DNA of 64,000 nucleotides from an uncultured Bacteroidales bacterium (lineage in GTDB: Bacteria > Bacteroidota > Bacteroidia > Bacteroidales > Muribaculaceae). The stretch is taken from assembly GCA_902772455.1 (NCBI GenBank), contig CACYAW010000001.1, forward strand, positions 31,001 to 95,000. The letters run 5' to 3'. The notes under the pieces were generated by a model. It did no database searches, had not been told where the DNA came from, and worked only from the letters and a program-made list of their open reading frames with translations. Positions 58,291 to 64,000 of the stretch are shown piece by piece (positions within the stretch are counted from its first letter, which is position 1; every line of letters starts with the position of its first letter). The position numbers and the translations under genes were made by a program.

Positions 58291-60228
58291 CTATGCTGCC
58301 GTCCGCATCAGGCGCAGCGAGTTGAGTACGCACAGCAGCGCTACCCCCACGTCGGCAAACACGGCTTCCCACATGTTGGCGATGCCGAGGACTCCCAGAA
58401 CCATCACCAGCACTTTTATCCCGATCGCAAACGCGACATTCTGTCCAACGATGGCACGTGTGCGGCGGCCTATGGTCACGGCATCGGCCACACGCGACGG
58501 TTGGTCGGTCTGAATGATCACATCGGCGGTCTCGATGGCCATGTCGCTGCCCAGGGCGCCCATCGCGATGCCCACGTCGCTCAGCGCCAGCACCGGCGCG
58601 TCATTGATGCCGTCACCGACGAATGCCACCTGCCGCCCCTCTTTTTCCTCAAGTTTTTTGATGTGTTCCACTTTGCCTTGGGGCAGCAGGTCGCCATGGG
58701 CTTGTCCCACGCCCAGTTGGTTTGCCACCTCCTTCACGATGTTTTGTCTGTCGCCCGAGAGCATCACGGTGTTGATGCCTTGGCTATCCAGTTTGGTGAT
58801 GGTAGTGCGGGCGTCTTCTTTTAACCTGTCCTTGAGCAAGATGTGGCCGGTGTATCTTCCGTCGATGGCAACGGCAACCATGGTTCCTGCAGCGTTGCCC
58901 AGTGTCTCGGGATAGCCGATTACCTCGTGTTCCAGCAGGCGGGTGGTGCCCACAAGCCACGTTTTCCCATCTACCATGGCGCTCATGCCATAGCCTGCGA
59001 TGTTCTTCACGTCGCTCACTGGTGAGCCGCCGGGCTTGCAATAGTCGTTGATGGCGCGGGCGATGGGGTGGGGGCTGTGCTGCTCGATGTCGGCGACTGT
59101 TGCGACCTGATCGCCGCTCAGCCCATTCACATCGGCCACGGCAAACTGTCCCGTTGTCAACGTCCCTGTTTTGTCAAAGACCACTGTGTCAACCTTGGCG
59201 AGCGCATCCAGGTAGTTGCTGCCCTTGAACAGGATGCCGCGGCGTGAGGCGGCGCCGATGCCTGCAAAGTAGCTCAGCGGGACGCTGATGACCAATGCGC
59301 ACGGGCAGGAGATGACCAGGAAGATGAGCGCGCGGTGCAACCACTGGGTGAACTCATAGCCAAACGTGGGCACAATGCACGAGTAGAGCCAGGGCAGCAC
59401 CACCACCAGCACGGCGAGGCCCACCACGACGGGCGTGTAGATGCGCGAGAATCGGCGGATGAACAGTTCGGCCGGCGCCTTGCGTTCGGTCGCCTCTTCT
59501 ACCATTTCCAGGATGCGGGATACGGCACTCTCGCCCGACGGGCGCGTGGCGGTCAGTTGCACTGTGCTTTCACAGGCAATCATGCCGGCCAGCACTTCGT
59601 CGTCGCTTTCGATGATTCGGGGCATGCTTTCGCCCGTCAGTGCCGCCGTGTCAAAGGGGGCCGCCTTGCCCATGAGCTTGCCGTCAACAGGCACTCGTTG
59701 ACCGGCCTTGACTTCGACGATATCCCCCACGATAACCTCTTCGGGCTTCACCGTCTCACGTTTGCCGTCCCTGATGACGACAGCCAGATCTGGCCGCAAG
59801 GCAATCAGTGACTTGATGTTGCTCCGGGCTCGGCTCACTGCACGGTCCTGTAGGGCTTCACCAATGCAGTACAGCGTCATCACGGCCACGGCTTCGGGAA
59901 ATTCACCGATGGCAAAGGCGCCGAGGCTGGCCACCGTCATCAGCAGGAATTCGCTGAAGAGTTCCCCCTCTCGGGCCTCCTCAATCGCCTCTCGCAGCAC
60001 CCCTAATCCTGTAGGCATCCATGCGATGGCATACCAGGCCAGTTTGATCCAGCGGTTCTGGAACCATTGCACGTCCATGGCGCTCAGGACGATGCCGACG
60101 ATCAGCATAGCCAATGACAGCGCTGGCTTCCACCAGCTCATTTCTTCTTCCTCTTTACAGTGATTGTGCCCCTGCTGTTCACAGCAGCTGCAACCGTGGT
60201 GATGATCATTATCGTGATGGTGTGCCAT
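58291..60228 (-). CDS. Zn/Cd/Pb-type P1B heavy-metal ATPase (ZntA/CadA-like)
   Basis: The 645-residue inner-membrane exporter starts with a His/Cys-rich tail (MAHHHDNDHHHGCSCCEQQ) instead of a folded HMA domain. It has TALTGESMP, the CPC motif in ISCPCALVIS, the phosphorylation site DKTGTLTTG, HSPHPIARAI and GDGINDAPVLA. The last membrane segment DVGVALLCVLNSLRL contains the Asp-x-Gly typical of the Zn/Cd/Pb group. It probably removes zinc or cadmium from the cytoplasm. The promoter region contains a 15-bp palindrome. Confidence 0.93.
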   Translation of the reverse strand: MAHHHDNDHHHGCSCCEQQGHNHCKEEEEMSWWKPALSLAMLIVGIVLSAMDVQWFQNRWIKLAWYAIAWMPTGLGVLREAIEEAREGELFSEFLLMTVASLGAFAIGEFPEAVAVMTLYCIGEALQDRAVSRARSNIKSLIALRPDLAVVIRDGKRETVKPEEVIVGDIVEVKAGQRVPVDGKLMGKAAPFDTAALTGESMPRIIESDDEVLAGMIACESTVQLTATRPSGESAVSRILEMVEEATERKAPAELFIRRFSRIYTPVVVGLAVLVVVLPWLYSCIVPTFGYEFTQWLHRALIFLVISCPCALVISVPLSYFAGIGAASRRGILFKGSNYLDALAKVDTVVFDKTGTLTTGQFAVADVNGLSGDQVATVADIEQHSPHPIARAINDYCKPGGSPVSDVKNIAGYGMSAMVDGKTWLVGTTRLLEHEVIGYPETLGNAAGTMVAVAIDGRYTGHILLKDRLKEDARTTITKLDSQGINTVMLSGDRQNIVKEVANQLGVGQAHGDLLPQGKVEHIKKLEEKEGRQVAFVGDGINDAPVLALSDVGIAMGALGSDMAIETADVIIQTDQPSRVADAVTIGRRTRAIVGQNVAFAIGIKVLVMVLGVLGIANMWEAVFADVGVALLCVLNSLRLMRTAA

Positions 60229-60258
60229 AATCTTGTCGCTTTTTTCTTTTTACGGCGG

Positions 60259-60293
60259 CAAAATTACACACTTTCCCGTGCAACCGGGTTGCA
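60259..60293 (-). promoter_or_regulatory. Metal-ATPase promoter with a palindromic operator candidate
   Basis: On the minus strand TAATTTTG (60266-60259) is a perfect -7 box. TGCAACCGGGTTGCA (60279-60293) is a perfect 7+1+7 palindrome covering the -33 region. That position is usual for metal-sensing repressors or MerR-type activators; no regulator gene is nearby. Confidence 0.5.
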
Positions 60294-60297
60294 AAGT

Positions 60298-61278
60298 TCA
60301 ATACAGCAGGCGGGCGATGCGGGCCGAACCTCGTTTTCCGCTGGCGATGCGGGCAAACAATCGACGGGTTACAGGTGCCACTAGCCAGCGCCACCGGCGG
60401 TTGTTGCCATAGGTGTCTTGCAGCGCCTTGTAGGCTTGCTGGCACAGGGGTTTTGCCAGTTCGGGGTGCCCTTCGCGTTCATACTGCGCCGCAAGCACCA
60501 TCCGGCGGTATTCCAGCAGACGCTCGAACCGTATTTTGTGTTTGGCTTTGAGCTGCGAACAGCGCACCTCGATTTTCATGATATCGATCACGTGTTCCCA
60601 CTCGCCATGGCGGCTATGGAATTCGGTGCCGGTGATCGAGTCGGCGCCGTTGTGATTGATGATGACCCGTGAGCGTCCGCCCATATAGGCGACATAGGGC
60701 TTGGCAAGCAGCAGTCTCAGGCCCACTTCCCAATCATTCCAGCGAGGCAGGTTGATGTTCCAGCCGTCGGTGGAAGCGAAGAACTCCCTCCTGACGGCAT
60801 AGCGCTGGGTGGCCAGTTGGCCGTGCAGCAGGTGGTTGGCAAACAGGTCCTGGCGATGGAACGGCGCTGGGCGCTGGCTGCCGTCGGGGAACACCAGTGT
60901 TGACCGGGCGCTTATCAGGTCCAGGGCCTTGCCCTTGTTTCGTGACCGTTCAATGATTTTGACATAGGCCGCGATCAGACCTTCTTCCATCTGGTCATCG
61001 CTGTCAAAGAACAGGACCCATTCTCCCGTAGCCTGTTCAAAGCCACGGTTGCGGGCGGCCCCGGCAGTGTGATGGCTCTCACTGGTGACCACCACATTGA
61101 AATCACTGCTCTGGTGCGCCTGCTTGAAGTCCTCCAGCACTTGACGCGACTCGTCGGTGCTGTCGTTGTCAACCAGCACTAGTTGCAATGGGCGATGTGT
61201 CTGCGCCAACACGCTGTCCAGTGTGGCTCCCACGACAGCGGCACGGTTATAAACGGGTATGATGACGGTTATTTCCAT
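60298..61278 (-). CDS. Glycosyltransferase family 2 protein
   Basis: The 326-residue protein begins with the GT-A nucleotide-binding motif ITVIIPVYNRAAVVGATLDS and has FFDSDDQMEEG as the DxD-type motif near residue 95. The C-terminal half is basic and without membrane segments. It probably adds a sugar to a surface polysaccharide. It diverges from the glycosyltransferase at 61430, and both could work in the same glycan pathway. Confidence 0.87.
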   Translation of the reverse strand: MEITVIIPVYNRAAVVGATLDSVLAQTHRPLQLVLVDNDSTDESRQVLEDFKQAHQSSDFNVVVTSESHHTAGAARNRGFEQATGEWVLFFDSDDQMEEGLIAAYVKIIERSRNKGKALDLISARSTLVFPDGSQRPAPFHRQDLFANHLLHGQLATQRYAVRREFFASTDGWNINLPRWNDWEVGLRLLLAKPYVAYMGGRSRVIINHNGADSITGTEFHSRHGEWEHVIDIMKIEVRCSQLKAKHKIRFERLLEYRRMVLAAQYEREGHPELAKPLCQQAYKALQDTYGNNRRWRWLVAPVTRRLFARIASGKRGSARIARLLY

Positions 61279-61389
61279 CCATCAGGTTTTTTAAATTGGT
61301 GTAAAGGTACAGCTTTTTTTGATAAAGTGTACAAAAAAAGTCATACTTTTGAATAAAACGGGTAACCTACTAACAAAAGTAAATGATTA

Positions 61390-61421
61390 TTTGCTTTTGT
61401 GTGCGACTTGGTCTAATTTTG
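61390..61421 (+). promoter_or_regulatory. Promoter for the glycosyltransferase at 61430, nearly leaderless
   Basis: TTTG (61390-61393), 20 bases, TAATTTTG (61414-61421) matches the consensus fully. The ATG at 61430 is only eight bases after the box, so the mRNA has a leader of a few bases at most. Confidence 0.75.
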
Positions 61422-61429
61422 CAGCTGCA

Positions 61430-62578
61430 ATGAAGATTCTTTTCGCTGGTGACGCCAGTAATATGCATAATTGTTTGGCCCAGGAGCTAAGGCGCATGGG
61501 GCACGAGGCGACGGTGGCATCCGACGGGTCACGTTGGATGAACACCCATCGTGACATCAACCTGCTGCGTCGCCCTGGCCTGTTGGGATCGTTGCGGTAT
61601 CTGTGGGACATCAAGCGCGCCTTGCCTTTGATGTCGGGCTATGACATCGTGCAGATTGCTTCACCGATTTTCCTGCGTCTGAGGCCGCACCGCATAGCGC
61701 GTGTGTTTGACTACCTCAAGGCCCACAACACTCACATGGTCCTCTCGGCACTGGCGACCGACGTCATTTACTACGACGCCTGCCACGACGGGCACACCTT
61801 CCGTTACAGTGACTACATGCTTGGCGACGAGCCGTCACCCTATGTCAGCTCGTCCGAGTATATTGCCCAGCAGCAGGACAACTGGCGGCAGCCTTTCATG
61901 CGCCGGCACAGCGACCACATCTTGGACGGCATCGACGGCGTTGTGGCTTGCCTGTACGAGTATTATGCGGCCTACAGGCCCCTCATGGGCGAGCGGGTGG
62001 CCTATGCCGGCATCCCCATTGACACCGAGTCACTCTCGTTCCGTCCGCTTGACTCCGCCCCCGACAAGGTGCGCCTCTTCATCGGCATCCAGCGCGACCG
62101 TCATGTGGTCAAGGGGACCGACCGTCTGCTGGCCGCTATGAAGCGTGTTCATGACCGGTATCCAGGCATTACCGAGCTGGAAGTGGTTGAGAATTTGCCT
62201 TATGACGAATACACCCGCCGCATGCGGGACTCCCATGTGATCCTGGACCAGCTGTACAGCTATACACCTGGCACCAATGCTTTGATTGCGATGGCACAGG
62301 GATTGGTGGCTGTGTCGGGTGCTGAACCCGAGTATTATGACCTGATTGGTGAAACGGTGAATAAACCCATCATCAACGTCTCACCGCTTGTCGAGGGGGA
62401 TATCGACCACAAGCTGTCGTGGCTTGTCGAGCATCGCGACCAGCTGCCTCAGCTGGCACGCGCCAGCCGGGCCTTTGTCGAGAAGCACAATGCGGCTCCG
62501 GTGGTGGCTCAGCGCTACCTCGACTACTGGAAGGAATTGATTAGGAATGAGGAGTTAGGAATGAGGAATGAGGAATGA
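61430..62578 (+). CDS. Glycosyltransferase (GT-B type) with a repeat-encoded C-terminal tail
   Basis: With the ATG at 61430 the protein has 382 residues; the frame upstream runs through the promoter. MKILFAGDASNMHNCLAQEL is typical of the GT-B N-terminal domain; the later IGIQRDRHVVKGTDRLLAAM, HVILDQLYSYTPGTNALIAM and SGAEPEYYDLIGE match the donor-binding side of GT4-like enzymes. The last residues (ELIRNEELGMRNEE) are coded by a ggaatga repeat tract that runs beyond the stop. The acceptor is unknown. Confidence 0.8.
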   Translation: MKILFAGDASNMHNCLAQELRRMGHEATVASDGSRWMNTHRDINLLRRPGLLGSLRYLWDIKRALPLMSGYDIVQIASPIFLRLRPHRIARVFDYLKAHNTHMVLSALATDVIYYDACHDGHTFRYSDYMLGDEPSPYVSSSEYIAQQQDNWRQPFMRRHSDHILDGIDGVVACLYEYYAAYRPLMGERVAYAGIPIDTESLSFRPLDSAPDKVRLFIGIQRDRHVVKGTDRLLAAMKRVHDRYPGITELEVVENLPYDEYTRRMRDSHVILDQLYSYTPGTNALIAMAQGLVAVSGAEPEYYDLIGETVNKPIINVSPLVEGDIDHKLSWLVEHRDQLPQLARASRAFVEKHNAAPVVAQRYLDYWKELIRNEELGMRNEE

Positions 62579-62654
62579 GGAGTGCGGATGGCCCTCTAAA
62601 CACTAAACCCTAAACTCTAAACTTTCTGATTGAGTTGGAAAACTCAATCAGAAA
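62546..62654. repeat. ggaatga and ctaaact repeat tracts followed by a 14-bp terminator stem
   Basis: Seven-base units gaggaat/ggaatga (62548-62582) span the end of the glycosyltransferase gene. A second tract of heptamers (ctaaaca, ctaaacc, ctaaact, ctaaact, 62595-62622) follows. Then tttctgattgagtt (62623-62636) pairs perfectly with aactcaatcagaaa (62641-62654) across the loop ggaa. The stop codon of the convergent lipoprotein gene (62648-62650) lies inside the second arm. Confidence 0.85.
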
Positions 62655-63730
62655 TACTTAGCTACCGTGGCCTTGAGCCGCGTGGCGTCTTCTACACGTT
62701 CTACGATATCCCCGTTCTTGATGATGAATGTGGTGGGGATGCCGTTCACGTTATAGTTTCCTACACTCTTCGAGTTGATGCTCATCGGCTCAAAGACGGT
62801 GATCCAGGGCAGGTTTTGTGCGGCTTGCCTCCATGCGACGTTATCCTGGTCCACACTCACCTGATAGATTTCGAGACCACGGCTATGGTACTGCTGGTAA
62901 ATGTCGTTGAGCAGCTTGTTGAGCTGGGGCGAGATTTCGGTGGTGTATGCCGTGAAATCGAGCAGGACAATGTGGTTGCGGGCTGCCACGTCGGCAAGGC
63001 TTTGCTGCTTGCCGTTATTGTCCTGGAGCTTGATGTCGATGAGTGACGCAACGGTGGCCAGCACGGTGTCGCTGGGAGCGTTCATGGCGCGACGGCGGCG
63101 TTGTCCGTCCAGCAGCAGGTTCACCAGATAGTCGGTGCGAGGGTCGTTAGGACGGAATGAGTTGAATGAGTTGGCGACGGCTCCGATAATGCGCAGGTCG
63201 TTATCATTGAGCGGATCAAACAGCGGCTTGCCGTCAATATATTTATTGATGGTGTAATAGGCAACAATGCCGCTCGGGTCGGCTGCAATCTGTCGCGATA
63301 GCTGGTCTTTCCATGCTTGGCGCTCGGCTTCGGTGCCTTTGCCGCCGGCAAACTGCATCGCTGCCTTGTCGATTTTCATGACCTCTACGGCATGATCGCT
63401 GCCGCTGATGTTGTAGTCTAGTCCCAGATTAGGCATTTTGGCGGTCACCGTCAAGTGATCCAGACTGTCGATGGGGAAGCAGATGGACTGGTTGCCATGC
63501 CTCAACTGGTAGATGGTGGGCACTTCAGGAGCAGGAACGCTCACACTGAACTTGCCTGATTTGTCCACCTTGATGCTGTCAACAATAAACCATTCTCCGT
63601 TGCTCGACTGTTCCAGCACAAGCGTCGTCGTGTCGCTGGCGCCTTCGATGCTGCCGTCGATATGGAATTTGTTGCCGTCACATGCTGTCAAGGCGGCAAC
63701 GAGGGTCATCAACAATAGAAATTTCTTCAT
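62648..63730 (-). CDS. DUF4369/thioredoxin-fold lipoprotein without CxxC
   Basis: The 360-residue protein has a lipobox (VAALTACDG, Cys17), a DUF4369-like N-terminal domain (FHIDGSIEGASDTTTLVLEQ) and a TlpA/AhpC-type thioredoxin fold at the C-terminus (NHIVLLDFTAYTTEISPQLN, then NVNGIPTTFIIKNGDIVER). The place where TlpA-like proteins carry CxxC reads TAYTTEIS, so it cannot act as a normal thiol oxidoreductase. The cis-Pro loop (GIPTTF) is kept. A binding or scaffold role in the periplasm is possible. Confidence 0.82.
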   Translation of the reverse strand: MKKFLLLMTLVAALTACDGNKFHIDGSIEGASDTTTLVLEQSSNGEWFIVDSIKVDKSGKFSVSVPAPEVPTIYQLRHGNQSICFPIDSLDHLTVTAKMPNLGLDYNISGSDHAVEVMKIDKAAMQFAGGKGTEAERQAWKDQLSRQIAADPSGIVAYYTINKYIDGKPLFDPLNDNDLRIIGAVANSFNSFRPNDPRTDYLVNLLLDGQRRRRAMNAPSDTVLATVASLIDIKLQDNNGKQQSLADVAARNHIVLLDFTAYTTEISPQLNKLLNDIYQQYHSRGLEIYQVSVDQDNVAWRQAAQNLPWITVFEPMSINSKSVGNYNVNGIPTTFIIKNGDIVERVEDATRLKATVAKYF

Positions 63731-63846
63731 GTCTATATCTTATCTTTTAGTTGTTAGTCGTAGTTGATTTCAAAGATTTAGCCTGCGAAATTACACCTTT
63801 TTTCGCGTTTGGCCAAATCACCTACACACAAAAATGCATCAATGAA

Positions 63847-63935
63847 AAAGACTCGCCATCACGGCGAGTCTTTGTTCCCAAAAAGCTTTACCTTATGAAA
63901 AAAATTATTACCTTCTAAATGTCGCTGCAAAAGTA
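63847..63935 (-). ncRNA. Candidate short RNA ending in a strong terminator
   Basis: On the minus strand TACTTTTG (63935-63928) matches the -7 box, though no -33 box is visible. About 75 bases later aaagactcgcc pairs with ggcgagtcttt (63873-63847) and is followed by T residues. The plus strand holds a seven-codon frame MKKIITF with a stop (63896-63919), so a leader peptide read rightwards is an alternative. Nothing else recognisable lies between 63731 and 64000. Confidence 0.35.
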
Positions 63936-64000
63936 CTGCCAATTCTGCATATTGGACGCATAAATTCAATTAAAAAAAGTTAATTCTCGGTGCGCCATTT

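Overview
The window reads as chromosome of a gut-type Bacteroidales bacterium (phylum Bacteroidota), closest in style to Muribaculaceae or Prevotellaceae; genus and species cannot be fixed from sequence alone. Evidence: promoters with the Bacteroidota pattern TTTG-N19/20-TAnnTTTG ahead of many genes, no regular Shine-Dalgarno sequences, a lipidated TamA homologue (TamL), KdsA and a lipid-A-type phosphoethanolamine transferase (Gram-negative envelope), BspA-type leucine-rich-repeat proteins, C10 (streptopain-like) peptidases, SusE/F-type modules and many dockerin-type calcium-binding repeats. No rRNA, tRNA, CRISPR array or intact transposase was seen.

Layout. 1-6.5 kb (+): a peptidoglycan amino-sugar salvage operon (AmpG-like importer, exo-N-acetylmuramidase NamZ, NagX-type membrane acetyltransferase, MurK-like kinase, MurQ etherase, SGNH esterase). 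6.5-20.7 kb: a secreted dockerin protein, a candidate small RNA, then housekeeping and envelope genes (DUF5106, DoxX, mnmA, phosphoethanolamine transferase, bifunctional nuclease, nucleoside permease, rsmE, kdsA, TPR protein, tamL). 20.8-25 kb: tandem paralogous secreted choice-of-anchor-J proteins, then 0.9 kb of intergenic repeats. 25-38.5 kb: an accessory region with a BspA-dockerin protein, a LuxR response regulator, a truncated sensor-kinase copy, a four-gene operon alternating SUMF1-fold/dockerin proteins with C10 peptidase/dockerin proteins, an FtsK-gamma remnant, and the complete sensor kinase. 38.5-47 kb: AspT-type transporter, HAD phosphatase, a second BspA protein, a multimodular GH13 amylase. 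47.3-64 kb: ruvC, an acyltransferase bracketed by a duplicated TPR-gene 3' end, hydE, small secreted and lipoprotein genes, murI, folP, cdaA, DUF3109, a CotH-dockerin protein, an internally deleted rplS, a Zn/Cd P-type ATPase, two glycosyltransferases and a redox-fold lipoprotein.

Most notable: (1) two places where a gene's 3' end is duplicated so that the copies bracket accessory cargo (sensor kinase around the C10/SUMF1 operon; TPR gene around an acyltransferase); (2) the duplicated SUMF1-dockerin plus C10-dockerin pair with a candidate shared regulatory motif; (3) an rplS gene lacking its middle third and frameshifted; (4) short-period tandem repeat tracts directly before start codons, including six TCTAGA hexamers at an exact 9-bp period, and one tract that forms the C-terminus of a glycosyltransferase; (5) eight dockerin-bearing secreted proteins with no cohesin in view. 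All statements come from reading the sequence; no database search was run.
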